From the NCBI GenBank assembly GCA_963707905.1, contig CAVPSA010000047.1, positions 1 to 64,000 on the forward strand: a stretch of 64,000 nt of DNA. Direction: 5' to 3'. Below the pieces are notes generated by a model. It made no database searches. It saw nothing but the letters and a program-made list of their open reading frames with translations, and had not been told where the DNA came from. Source of the DNA: DASXKD01 sp963707905 (GTDB lineage: Bacteria; Actinomycetota; Actinomycetes; Streptosporangiales; Streptosporangiaceae). The position numbers were made by a program, and so were the translations under genes. Positions 52,655 through 61,138 of the stretch are shown piece after piece (within the stretch, counting starts at the first letter, position 1; each line of letters opens with the position of its first letter).

Positions 52655-55039
52655 TCACAGGTCCTGTTGGTGCTCCAGGAACTTCAGGGCGGCCCAGCCG
52701 AAGGGCACCGGAAGCCAGAAGGTCAGCAGCCGGAACAGCAGCACCGCGCTGACCGCGACCGCGCCTGGCACGCCCGCGGCGGTGAGGCCGGCGGTCAGCG
52801 CGGCCTCCACTGCGCCCAGCCCGCCCGGGGTGGGAATGATCGAGCCGATCGCGCTCCCGGTCAGGTAGACAAAGCCGATCTTCGCAAAGGGAACCGACCT
52901 GCCGAACGCCGCAACGCACGCGGCCAGGCACAAGGTATACGCGAGGCTCAGCAGCAGCGCGCCGCCAATGCCCTCACCGAGCTTTCGCGGATGCTGTGCG
53001 ACCTCGAGCAGCCTCGGCAGCACCTGACCGAAGGTCGGCGAGAAGCGCGCTCGCACCAGTCGCCGCCCGGCGGGGACGGCGAGCACCGCGCCTGCCAGGA
53101 CTACGAGCCCGGCCAGCACGAAGTAGGCCCACGTCGGTGGCCTAATCGGAGTCTTCGTCCCGGTCCCCGCGAGCGCGGCGAACACGACAAGCAGCAGGAT
53201 GTGCAGGACGAAGGCCACCACCTGGGATACGCCGACGCTGGCCACCGCGACCGCCGCCGGGATCTTCCTGCGCTGCAGGTACCGGACGTTCAGCGCGGCA
53301 CCCCCGACGGCGGCAGGCGTCACCAGCGTGACGAAAGAGCCGGCCAGCTGGACGAGGAGAGTGCGGCGGAAGTTCAGCCGCTCGCCGACGAACCCGGACA
53401 GCGACAGCGCCGCGCCCACATAGGTCACTGCCGACAGCGCCAGCGCCACAACCCCCCAGCGCCAGTCCGCCGATCGCAGCACGCTCCCGGCACTGGCCCG
53501 GGCGAGTTCGCCCGCCAGCAGGTAGATGGCGGCGACGGTCGCGACCAGCGTCACCAGGTTACGCGGCCGGATGCGCTCCAGCTGTACCGGCGTGACTTCG
53601 CCGCCTGGCACGGCCGCGAGCAGCGCTTTACGGACGGTCGGCAGGACGTCGTGCCGATGGCGCAGCGCCTTCCTGGTGGAACGGGCGAGCGCGACCGGCT
53701 GCAGCAGCGGCAGCACGGCCACCAGCTCGCTCCCGCCGACCTTCTCAACCGCCAGCCCCGCGGACTTCTCCGGCCCCACGAACAACGCGAGCTCGGCGAT
53801 GAGCTGGGCCAGGTCCAGGCGTATCTGCAGGTCGCTCGCGGCCACGTCACCGTCGCCGGGGTCGAGCAGCATGACCCGTTCGTCGGCCGTGAACACGATG
53901 CGGTCGGCGGTGAGCCCGCGGTGGGTGACGTGGTGCGCGTGCAGCTGGGTCACCGCGTCCCAGATGCGCCCGAGTTCGGCGTCGGTGCACCCGGGATTCC
54001 GCTGCGCCAGCGCGGTCCCTTCGCAGTGATCGTAGGCCAGCACGGCGGCTTCGGGCCCGACCCGCACCAGGGTGCGCAACCGCGGTGTGGCCACGCCCGC
54101 GCCTTCGGTCGCGTAGGAGAGGAGTGCCCTGCGCTCGACCGTGTGGTCGACCGACAGCGGGGCGTTGCGTGACACCTGTTCCTGCACTCGGAGCAAGCGG
54201 TAGAGCCGGTAGAACGCGCCCGCCGCCTGCTGGTCCCTGTCGAACACGACCACGTCGAGCTGGCTGCCGTCCTGCGTCGTCACCGCGTAGTGACGGGAGC
54301 CGGCCATCCCCGGGCCGGCCTGGCCCACCCGCCGGATCGCGGTCACTGCCAGGTCCCCGGCGGACAGCGCCGCGGCGATGTCGCGTGCCGGGGGACGCTG
54401 CGACGTCGAGCCGGCGCCATACCGGACGGCGAGGCCGATCGCGCGGCCGGCGAGCAACGTGATCAGGATGGACAGAACGGTGGTGTGCAATGCCGCCAGC
54501 TGCACGATCGCATACGCGCTGATCGCCAGCCCCAGCGCATTCCGCCAGGCCGGCCGTCCGGCCAGCCCGATCATGGTGGCATAGGCGACCAGGCCGGCCA
54601 GGTAGGGGTCGAGGGCGTTGACGTGGCTGGCACCGGGATGCGACATGATGATCGCGTTGTAGAGCCGGGCGGCGGCGGGGTGCGAGAGCAGGATGTTGGC
54701 GACCTCCGCCACGGTGCCGGCCAGCAGGCCGGTCGCCACCGCCTCGGCGAGATGGCGAACCCGACGCCTGACGAGCTGGATGACAGCCAATGCCACGGGC
54801 AGGATCAGCAGCGCGAACAACGCAATCGGCGGGGCAGCGACGAGCAGAGCGTGCGGCAGCCGCCGGCTCGCGCCCACGATATCGGTCTCCGCTCCCGTCG
54901 CGGTCGCGGCCGCCGCGACCGCGGCCACCGCCAGCACGAATATCCAAATGCAGGACATGATGCAGCGCAGCCCGTCGATCGGCTTGCGGATGCGGCGCTC
55001 CAGCTGGTCAGTGACCTCGATCGCGCCCGGCTGCGTCAC
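52655..55039 (-). CDS. Flippase-like / lysyl-PG-synthase-type membrane protein with inserted kinase-like domain
   Basis: 794 residues. Several transmembrane helices at 25-205, then a soluble region (about 215-470) resembling an atypical kinase fold: VVVFDRDQQAAGAFYRLYRL, a catalytic-loop-like HHVTHRGLTADRIVFT and LLDPGDGD in the place of DFG. The canonical catalytic Asp is not at its usual place, so activity is uncertain. The C-terminal part (about 500-785) is a YbhN/AglD-type TM module (PF03706) with FVTLVTPAAVGGAALNVRYL and IIPTPGGLGAVEAALTAGL. Proteins of this architecture occur in actinobacteria and are assigned to lipid or polyprenyl flipping. Function remains inferred. Confidence 0.83.
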   Translation of the reverse strand: MTQPGAIEVTDQLERRIRKPIDGLRCIMSCIWIFVLAVAAVAAAATATGAETDIVGASRRLPHALLVAAPPIALFALLILPVALAVIQLVRRRVRHLAEAVATGLLAGTVAEVANILLSHPAAARLYNAIIMSHPGASHVNALDPYLAGLVAYATMIGLAGRPAWRNALGLAISAYAIVQLAALHTTVLSILITLLAGRAIGLAVRYGAGSTSQRPPARDIAAALSAGDLAVTAIRRVGQAGPGMAGSRHYAVTTQDGSQLDVVVFDRDQQAAGAFYRLYRLLRVQEQVSRNAPLSVDHTVERRALLSYATEGAGVATPRLRTLVRVGPEAAVLAYDHCEGTALAQRNPGCTDAELGRIWDAVTQLHAHHVTHRGLTADRIVFTADERVMLLDPGDGDVAASDLQIRLDLAQLIAELALFVGPEKSAGLAVEKVGGSELVAVLPLLQPVALARSTRKALRHRHDVLPTVRKALLAAVPGGEVTPVQLERIRPRNLVTLVATVAAIYLLAGELARASAGSVLRSADWRWGVVALALSAVTYVGAALSLSGFVGERLNFRRTLLVQLAGSFVTLVTPAAVGGAALNVRYLQRRKIPAAVAVASVGVSQVVAFVLHILLLVVFAALAGTGTKTPIRPPTWAYFVLAGLVVLAGAVLAVPAGRRLVRARFSPTFGQVLPRLLEVAQHPRKLGEGIGGALLLSLAYTLCLAACVAAFGRSVPFAKIGFVYLTGSAIGSIIPTPGGLGAVEAALTAGLTAAGVPGAVAVSAVLLFRLLTFWLPVPFGWAALKFLEHQQDL

Positions 55040-55251
55040 GGGACGATCGTTTCACCTGCCCGCCCGGTCGGATAGACGCAGCACCACGTCTTGCGACGGT
55101 GGCGTTCCCCCGGACTGCAGGCGGCTGCGCACGTCCCGGACATGAGGCTCCGGCGTAGCCGCTCCAGGGGCGCCGGCATGACCGGCGTGGCCCGGGAGTA
55201 CCGTCCCGTCATAGCGATGCCATCACGGTCTCCCAGCGCAAGGAGCCTGCC

Positions 55252-55875
55252 ATGCCAGGAACGGAGCAGTTCGCCATCGGGGCCGAGGTCAGTTGTACCG
55301 ATGGGGCGTGCGGCAAGCTGAGCCGTGTGGTCGTTGACCCGATCGCACGGGTGGTCACCCATCTCATCGTGGAACCGCGCCGCGGGCACGCGCCCGCCCG
55401 GCTCGTTCCCCTCGGCCTGGCCGGCTCCGCTACGGGCGGGATCCAGCTGAATTGCACCTTGGCAGAGTTCGACGGGCTCGACCCCGCCGAGGAGACGCGG
55501 TTCATCACCGCCGACATGGATGTCCCGGACTACCGCTCGACCGATGTCGTCGCCTGGCCCCACTACGGATACCGCGGCGCACGAGGCACCCTGGCCGCTT
55601 CGGACACGATCCCCGTCGGCGAGGTGGAGGTACAGCGCGGCGAGCACGTTCAAGCCAGCGACGGACATATAGGCCAGGTAGAGGGGCTGGTCATCGATCC
55701 TGACAGCCATCGCGTGACGCACGTGCTCCTGCAGGAGGGGCACCTGTGGGGCCGTAAGGACGTGGCCATCCCGATCAGCACCGTGACCCGTGCCGCCGGC
55801 CGCATCGACGTCAGCCTCAGCAAGCAGCAGGTACAGGACCTGCCGCCGGTGGACATCGATCGCCCCCAAAGCTAG
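55252..55875 (+). CDS. Tandem PRC-barrel protein
   Basis: 207 residues from an ATG behind AAGGAG. Two small beta-barrels: FAIGAEVSCTDGACGKLSRV with VVDPIARVVTHLIVEPRR, and VQRGEHVQASDGHIGQVEGL with VIDPDSHRVTHVLLQEGHLW. PRC-barrels bind RNA or protein partners; such two-barrel proteins are frequent stress-associated genes in soil actinobacteria. It stands upstream of the Clp-N, USP and SHOCT genes. Confidence 0.83.
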   Translation: MPGTEQFAIGAEVSCTDGACGKLSRVVVDPIARVVTHLIVEPRRGHAPARLVPLGLAGSATGGIQLNCTLAEFDGLDPAEETRFITADMDVPDYRSTDVVAWPHYGYRGARGTLAASDTIPVGEVEVQRGEHVQASDGHIGQVEGLVIDPDSHRVTHVLLQEGHLWGRKDVAIPISTVTRAAGRIDVSLSKQQVQDLPPVDIDRPQS

Positions 55876-56218
55876 CCGCCACCTGGCTGGCCGGCCATGA
55901 CACGTGCCCATATGGACCAGGGCTAACCGCCGGTAAACGCCGCTCGCCGGCTAGAAGCGGGCGGCTTTGCGGGTGCAGTCCGGGGCCCGCGCATACTGGC
56001 GGAACGCTCACCGGTAAGGCTCACCAGGACATAATCCGCCGGATATGCGTCTCCCCAAATCATTGGATCAGCAGCAGGCTGGTGCCGCCCGGGATCGGGT
56101 GCTGCGCCTGCCGGTTTGGCGCCTATGGTGGGAGGGTCGCCGCCCCCAGCGCCGCTGAGCTTGCTGCGGTCAGTCTCTGCGCTGGCGGACGGCAGCTGCC
56201 AGAAAGGCACAGCAGAGG
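55876..56218. other. Intergenic region before the Clp-N gene
   Basis: No gene supported; it should contain the promoter of the 56219 gene. The ribosome site AGAGG lies immediately before the ATG. Confidence 0.4.
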
Positions 56219-57052
56219 ATGTTCGAGAGGTTTACCGACCGGGCGCGGAGGGTTGTCGTCCTGGCGCAAGAAGAAGCCAGGATGCTCAATCACAACTACA
56301 TCGGCACCGAGCACATCCTGCTTGGCCTGATCCACGAGGGTGAGGGTGTAGCCGCCAAGGCTCTGGAGTCGCTGGGAATCAGCCTGGAAGCGGTGCGGCA
56401 GCAGGTCGAGGAGATCATCGGCCAGGGGCAGCAGGCGCCGTCCGGGCACATTCCGTTCACCCCGCGCGCCAAGAAGGTGCTCGAACTGTCGCTGCGTGAG
56501 TCCAGGCAGCTTGGCCACGACTACATCGGCACCGAGCACATCCTGCTCGGCCTCATCCGTGAGGGCGAGGGTGTGGCCGCCCAGGTGCTGGTGAAGCTCG
56601 GCGCGGACCTGAACCGGGTGCGCCAGCAGGTGATCCAGCTACTGCATGTCCACCCGGGCGAGGAGCCGGCGCCGCCAGCCGCGGCCTCGCGGGAACGCGG
56701 GCTGCCGCCGGAGATCGCCGACCGCCTCAACGCGATCGGCTCGCGGCTGTCCGCTGCCGAGCAGCGCACCGGGACCGGGCCGGACACCAGCGAGCTGGAC
56801 CAGCAGATCGAGCAGGTACTGCGCGACAGGCACGCCGCCGTGGACGCCCAGGAGTATGAGCGGGCCGCGTCGTTGCGCGACCGGGAGAAGGACCTGCTTG
56901 CTCAGAAGGCCTCGCGCCAGCAAGAGTGGGCCGCCACACACCCGGACCTGCCGTCCCTTGCCGAGAAGGTCCGCCAGCTCAGCGATGAAATCGACCGCCT
57001 TCATGCCCTGCTCCGCGAGCACGGCATCGAACCCGAAGACGGCGCAGCCTGA
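56219..57052 (+). CDS. ClpC-type N-domain protein lacking the ATPase, with UVR motif
   Basis: 277 residues. Two Clp-N repeats: FTDRARRVVVLAQEEARMLN with NYIGTEHILLGLIHEGEGVA, and TPRAKKVLELSLRESRQLGH with DYIGTEHILLGLIREGEGVA. A UvrB/C-type motif follows (about 220-245, AQEYERAASLRDREKDLLAQ) and a coiled C-terminus. The full ClpC ATPase modules are absent, so it is not a chaperone on its own. Such stand-alone forms may act as adaptors for ClpC or Clp substrates. Confidence 0.85.
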   Translation: MFERFTDRARRVVVLAQEEARMLNHNYIGTEHILLGLIHEGEGVAAKALESLGISLEAVRQQVEEIIGQGQQAPSGHIPFTPRAKKVLELSLRESRQLGHDYIGTEHILLGLIREGEGVAAQVLVKLGADLNRVRQQVIQLLHVHPGEEPAPPAAASRERGLPPEIADRLNAIGSRLSAAEQRTGTGPDTSELDQQIEQVLRDRHAAVDAQEYERAASLRDREKDLLAQKASRQQEWAATHPDLPSLAEKVRQLSDEIDRLHALLREHGIEPEDGAA

Positions 57053-57229
57053 CCCAGCCGATGCCACCCCGGCAGATGGCTCCTTCCTGGTGGTGTGGGC
57101 GCGGAGCGTGCCATGCCGGTACCGGCGGCCGGCCTGGTCTCGGCCCGGCCGGGGTGCCTGGTGCCCAGGACCGGGGTGGCCGCGGGCGCTGCCGGGGATC
57201 GGCCGCCACGGCGCCTGCCCGGGGAGCTA

Positions 57230-57700
57230 ATGTGGTCCATCGTGACCACTGCCACACCGCCCACCGGTTCCTTGCATCTGGTCGTCGGATATGACGGCTC
57301 GCCGCCCGCCAGCCGGGCACTGGACGCCGCGGTCCGCTTGCTGCAGGGCCGCACCGGCCGCATCGACGTGGTGTACGTGGCCCACCTGTCCAGCCTGGCC
57401 ATGCTGTCCCCCGGTGCCATCGCCGAGCTGGAATCCGATTTCGACGAGATCGAGCAGCAGTTGCGCGCCGCGGCCGCTGAGCAACTGCGCGGCGCCGCGG
57501 CGGCCTGGGGATTCCAGCGGCGCCAGGGCAACGTCCCCGAAGAGCTGATCGCGGTGGCCGCCGCCATCGGCGATACCGGCCCCGGCGGCACCGTGGCGAT
57601 CGTGGTCGGCAGCTCCTCACACGCCACCCACCGGGTCGTCGGCTCGGCCGCGGTCAGCCTGGCCCGTCACTCCCCGGTGGCACTGGTCATCGTCCCCTAA
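57230..57700 (+). CDS. Universal stress protein (UspA family)
   Basis: 156 residues from the ATG at 57230 behind GGGGAG; the longer frame upstream is low complexity. LVVGYDGSPPASRALDAAVR is the first strand and ATP-binding Asp; the final VVGSSSHATHRVVGSAAVSL followed by ARHSPVALVIVP is the nucleotide loop G-x2-x-H-x9-G-S. Likely involved in dormancy or stress response; expressed alone or with the SHOCT gene 38 bases later. Confidence 0.87.
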   Translation: MWSIVTTATPPTGSLHLVVGYDGSPPASRALDAAVRLLQGRTGRIDVVYVAHLSSLAMLSPGAIAELESDFDEIEQQLRAAAAEQLRGAAAAWGFQRRQGNVPEELIAVAAAIGDTGPGGTVAIVVGSSSHATHRVVGSAAVSLARHSPVALVIVP

Positions 57701-57738
57701 CCTCCCAGGGCCGCGGGGGCGGTGAGCTGATCGAGCCG

Positions 57739-57957
57739 ATGCCGGCCACCGAGAATGCGGAAGCATTCGCCGACATGATCGACCGTGCGCTCACCGGTAC
57801 TCGCCATCGCCCGCGTCATTACGCTGCCGGGAGCCTCGTTTCGACAGTCAGCGAGAATTGCCCCGTGCTCGAACGCCTCGCGCAACTGCGCGACAGCGGT
57901 GCGCTCACCAACGAGGAGTTCGAGACCCAGAAGGCCAAGCTGCTCGCCGAGATGTGA
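57739..57957 (+). CDS. Small SHOCT-domain protein
   Basis: 72 residues. The C-terminal VLERLAQLRDSGALTNEEFE followed by TQKAKLLAEM is a complete SHOCT motif. The preceding region AEAFADMIDRAL resembles the end of PH-like domains normally fused to SHOCT, so this may be a truncated derivative. The gene ends 4 bases before the convergent TetR stop. Confidence 0.65.
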   Translation: MPATENAEAFADMIDRALTGTRHRPRHYAAGSLVSTVSENCPVLERLAQLRDSGALTNEEFETQKAKLLAEM

Positions 57958-57961
57958 CCGC

Positions 57962-58627
57962 TCAGGCGGACAGGCCCTGGAGCAGAGCGCGGACCGTCCG
58001 GGCGACGTCGTCCCTGGTCGCCTTGGGCTGATCGGATGCGGCGATCAGCATGCTGCCGCGGGTGAGAGCGCCAAGGAACAGCCGGGCCAGCGTGTCCGGG
58101 TCCTCCACCCGGAGCCGCCCCGCGTCCCGTGCCGCCCGCAGCCGGCCGGCGATGGCGGCAAAGGCGAACTTCTCATCGAGTTCGGTGAACCGCGCCAGCC
58201 CCAGCACGGCCGGGGCGTCGGTGATGAGAATGCGCTGCGCCGCGGGCTCGAGGATGACGTCGAGGAACGCCTCGAAACCCCGCGCCAGAAACTCCACCTC
58301 ATCACGCGCGCCCGCCGCCATCCGGCCCGAGGCCTCCAGGATCTCGGCGTGGAACTGCTCGAACACCGCCTCGAACAGGGCAGCCTTCGTGGGGAAGTGA
58401 TGGTAGAGGGCACCCGTCGTCACCCGCGCCTGCCGGGCGATCTCCTCCACCGACGTGTCCGCGAACCCCCGCTGGCCGAAAAGCTCGCGGCCGGCCGCGA
58501 CCAGCGCCGCGCGGGTCTGTGCGACCTGCTCGGCGCGCAGCGAGAGCCGGGCACCGTCCCCTTGGCCGCTGTCCACATCGTCTATGTAGCCAGATCCGGC
58601 CGCTTTGCACACCCCCTTACCGGTTGA
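57962..58627 (-). CDS. TetR-family transcriptional repressor
   Basis: 221 residues if it begins at the ATG at 58627; the ATG lies inside the operator palindrome and no ribosome site precedes it, so a leaderless start there or a GTG further in (58573) is possible. The HTH is standard: QTRAALVAAGRELFGQRGFA, TSVEEIARQARVTTGALYHHF. The C-terminal ligand domain is about 140 residues. It is divergent from the mycothiol-dependent enzyme gene with the operator between them, so control of itself and that gene is likely. Confidence 0.85.
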   Translation of the reverse strand, partial: STGKGVCKAAGSGYIDDVDSGQGDGARLSLRAEQVAQTRAALVAAGRELFGQRGFADTSVEEIARQARVTTGALYHHFPTKAALFEAVFEQFHAEILEASGRMAAGARDEVEFLARGFEAFLDVILEPAAQRILITDAPAVLGLARFTELDEKFAFAAIAGRLRAARDAGRLRVEDPDTLARLFLGALTRGSMLIAASDQPKATRDDVARTVRALLQGLSA

Positions 58628-58643
58628 CATAGCAACGCTATGT
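58627..58643. promoter_or_regulatory. TetR operator in the divergent promoter
   Basis: ACATAGC-AAC-GCTATGT is a perfect 7-bp inverted repeat. A TTGACA -35 element for the plus-strand gene (58624-58629) overlaps its left edge, and a TTAACT (58648-58653) at 18-base spacing could be the -10, so the repressor would block polymerase. The ATG of the TetR gene overlaps the left arm. Confidence 0.7.
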
Positions 58644-58692
58644 GAAATTAACTTGCTATCCAAGAGCGTACCGCGATCGTCAGGAGTGAGCC

Positions 58693-59442
58693 GTGACCGA
58701 CGGGATCATCGAGGCCCTGCAAGCAGAACGAGATGTGGTGCTCGGCGTCTGCGCCGGGCTCAGCGAAGCGGACTGGGCGGCCGGCAGCGGCTGCCCTGGC
58801 TGGTCGGTACAGGATGTGATCTCTCACCTGGGAGCCGCCTACTGGATGGTGGCGGATCCGTCGTCGCGGCCCGCCGGGGAGGGCCTGCCCTTCGAGCGCG
58901 CCCAGGACGCCATCATCGCCGCGCGCCGCCACCTGTCCCCGGCGGAGACCGTGGCGGACTACGCGGACATCAGCACCAAGGCGATCGACATACTGGCGGG
59001 ACTGCTGGGCAGCGACAGCAAGGTGCCACTCGGCGACCTTGGGACGTACCCGGCCGGGATCCTGCCGACCGCATTTTGTTTCGATCATTACGCACACACG
59101 CGGCTGGACTTGTTCCCGCCACGCGGGCCGCTGACCGGGGAACCCCCACCGGCGGGCGCGCTCACGTTCGGGCCCGCCCTGGACTGGGCGCAGGCCGCGC
59201 TGCCGCAGCAGAACGGCAAGGTCCTGGCCGAACTGGACCGGCCGGTGGCGGCCGTCATCACCGGGCCGGGAGCGCGGACCATCCAGATCGGGCCACCTGG
59301 GGAGCCGGTGGCCCGGATAAGCTCCGACGCCGGCGCGTTCCTCCGCTGGGTCACCCAGCGGGCGACCCCGGAAGAGGCGGGTGCCGAGATGTCCGGTGAC
59401 GCCGGGCAACTCGCCATCGCGCGCAGGCTCCACGTCTTCTGA
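58693..59442 (+). CDS. Maleylpyruvate isomerase-type mycothiol-dependent enzyme (DinB fold)
   Basis: 249 residues from a GTG after GGAGTGAGCC. GLSEADWAAGSGCPGWSVQD followed by VISHLGAAYWMV is the MDMPI N-terminal four-helix domain, with His in the metal-binding ISHLG block and a second His in AFCFDHYAHTRLD. Enzymes of this group use mycothiol as a cofactor; many are of unknown substrate. Divergent from the TetR gene and likely under its control. Mycothiol dependence supports an actinobacterial host. Confidence 0.85.
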   Translation: MTDGIIEALQAERDVVLGVCAGLSEADWAAGSGCPGWSVQDVISHLGAAYWMVADPSSRPAGEGLPFERAQDAIIAARRHLSPAETVADYADISTKAIDILAGLLGSDSKVPLGDLGTYPAGILPTAFCFDHYAHTRLDLFPPRGPLTGEPPPAGALTFGPALDWAQAALPQQNGKVLAELDRPVAAVITGPGARTIQIGPPGEPVARISSDAGAFLRWVTQRATPEEAGAEMSGDAGQLAIARRLHVF

Positions 59443-59486
59443 TTCGCAACGGCCGCCCCAGCCCGGGAGTACCCCCGAAGTAGGGG

Positions 59487-59570
59487 CTCCCGGGCCACCG
59501 GGGCCAAGGTGCCGTGGCGGGGGTGGGGCCTTGGGCCAGCGTTGTTCCGGGGATAACCCCAGGCCAGCAC
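59487..59570 (+). repeat. Left arm of a long imperfect inverted repeat around the CPBP gene
   Basis: CTCCCGGGCCACCGGGGCCA (59487-59506) through to CCCCAGGCCAGCAC (59557-59570) matches, in reverse complement, the segment 60305-60397. The arms agree at most positions with a few short gaps by eye. This arm lies beyond the 3' end of the CPBP gene and resembles that gene's own 5' region. Confidence 0.65.
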
Positions 59571-59593
59571 GGCCGAGGCGGGGGACCGGTGCC

Positions 59594-60370
59594 CTAGTCC
59601 GCCGAGGGCTCGGGCCGCTTGCCCTCCTGGCCCAGCACCGCGACCGCGTGCGCGGCGATCAGGCCGCCGGAATTTACGGCGGCGTGCAGCAGCACCGGGG
59701 CGGCCAGGCGGCCCGAGCGGGCCCGCAGCCAGGACAGCAGTGCGCCGCCGGCCGCCGTGGCCGCGACGCCGGCACAGGTGCCCGCCAGGGCGCGGCGCCG
59801 GTCGCCGGCCAGCCCGTTGGCGCGCAGCGCCTGAAGAGTGGGCCGGACATGCCAGGCGCCGAACACGCCGCTGGTCACCGCGATGGCGGCGGTGTCGGAC
59901 ATCACCCGGCGCAGCGCTGCCTGAAGCACGCCGCGGAACGCGGTCTCCTCCCACAGGGCGGTGCCGACCGGAATGCGGATCAGGGCCTGATAGGCAACGC
60001 CGCGCCCGTCCAGCCCGGCGGCGCGCTTGTCGCCGAGCAGTGGGCGGGTGGCCGGCACCACGGCGATGAGCAGCCAGCCCACGCCGGCCCCGGCCGCAAG
60101 CCCGCAGCCGAGCCACCCCGGCAGCCACTTGCCACGCCCGAGGCCAAGGTCCGCGGGCGTCAGCCCGCTCAGCGTGGCGGCCGCCAGCGCGGCGCCGGTG
60201 GCGCCGGTGTTGAGTGGCACGTACCAGCGCTCGTGCCCGGGGCGCAGGCCGGTCACGTTGTTATAGGCGGTGAGCACCGCGCAGGCCGCGACCGCGAACC
60301 CGATGTGCTGGCCTGGGGGGACGACCCCCCTGGAACCCCACACTGGCCTGCGGCCCCGTTCCTCCGTCAC
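59594..60370 (-). CDS. CPBP-family intramembrane metalloprotease
   Basis: 258 residues from the GTG at 60370 (AAGG five bases upstream); the frame is open further to 60436. The family motifs are present: WEETAFRGVLQ (motif 1, EExxxR), FGAWHVRPT (motif 2, H) and LLHAAVNSGG (motif 3, HxxxN). About eight transmembrane helices. Members are Abi/CAAX-type proteases. The first ~25 codons lie in the right arm of an inverted repeat, so the N-terminus is duplicated at the other end of the gene. Confidence 0.8.
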   Translation of the reverse strand: MTEERGRRPVWGSRGVVPPGQHIGFAVAACAVLTAYNNVTGLRPGHERWYVPLNTGATGAALAAATLSGLTPADLGLGRGKWLPGWLGCGLAAGAGVGWLLIAVVPATRPLLGDKRAAGLDGRGVAYQALIRIPVGTALWEETAFRGVLQAALRRVMSDTAAIAVTSGVFGAWHVRPTLQALRANGLAGDRRRALAGTCAGVAATAAGGALLSWLRARSGRLAAPVLLHAAVNSGGLIAAHAVAVLGQEGKRPEPSAD

Positions 60371-60397
60371 GGGGCCTTGGCCCTGGTGGCCCGGGAG
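60305..60397 (-). repeat. Right arm of the long imperfect inverted repeat
   Basis: Reverse complement: CTCCCGGGCCACCAGGGCCA (from 60397) ... CCCCCAGGCCAGCAC (to 60305). It covers the upstream region and start of the CPBP gene. The pair encloses about 730 bases. Confidence 0.65.
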
Positions 60398-60478
60398 ACC
60401 GCTACGCCGGGACGCCCGGCTGGCTCCGGGGGGCACGGGGGATTGCGTGTCCCCCGGACGTACCGCATCATGCTTCGC

Positions 60479-61138
60479 TCAGCCTCCCGGTTGCACCAGG
60501 CCGGTCTCGTAGGCGAGCACCACGGCCTGGGTGCGGTCCCGCAGCCCGAGCTTCATCAGGATCCGGCTCACATGGGTCTTCACGGTCTGGTCCGCCACCA
60601 CGAGCCGGTCGGCTATCTCCGCATTGGACAGCCCGCGGGCCACGAGGGCGAGCACCTCCGATTCCCGGTCGGTGAGGCCAGCTATCTGCTTGCGGCTCGG
60701 GGTCCGGGGCGCGCCCATCCGGGCGAACTCGGCGATGAGGCGCCGGGTCACGCCCGGGGCGAGCAACGCATCGCCGGCCGCGACCAGTCGCACCGCATCG
60801 GCCAGTTCGTGGGCGGACGCGTCCTTGAGCAGGAACCCGCTGGCCCCCGAACGCAGCGCCTCGTAGACGTAGTCGTCGAGGTCGAAGGTGGTCAGCACGA
60901 GGACCTTCGGCGGGTCGGGCATGGCCGTGATCGCCCGGGTGGCCTGGAGGCCGTCGAGGACCGGCATCCGCACGTCCATGAGGATGACGTCCGGGTGCAG
61001 TTCGGTGGCATGCGTGATGGCTTCCTGCCCGTTCACCGCCTCCGCGATGACCTCGATGTCGGGCTGGGCGTTCAGCAGGACGGAGAAGCCAGAGCGCACC
61101 ATCCCCTGGTCGTCAGCGATCACGACGCGGATGGTCAC
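60479..61138 (-). CDS. NarL/FixJ-family response regulator
   Basis: 219 residues from a GTG overlapping the kinase stop (GTGA). The receiver has DD at 9-10 (VIADDQG), phospho-acceptor Asp in PDVILMDVRMP, and Lys in LLKDASAHEL. The LuxR HTH is GLTDRESEVLALVARGLSNA with EIADRLVVADQTVKTHVSRI. It is the partner of the histidine kinase immediately upstream. Targets unknown. Confidence 0.92.
   Translation of the reverse strand: MTIRVVIADDQGMVRSGFSVLLNAQPDIEVIAEAVNGQEAITHATELHPDVILMDVRMPVLDGLQATRAITAMPDPPKVLVLTTFDLDDYVYEALRSGASGFLLKDASAHELADAVRLVAAGDALLAPGVTRRLIAEFARMGAPRTPSRKQIAGLTDRESEVLALVARGLSNAEIADRLVVADQTVKTHVSRILMKLGLRDRTQAVVLAYETGLVQPGG

Noticed and set aside
52460..54172. A 570-codon plus-strand open frame
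   Set aside because: It runs out of lsr2 into the antisense of the flippase-like gene and is Gln/Arg/Pro-rich.
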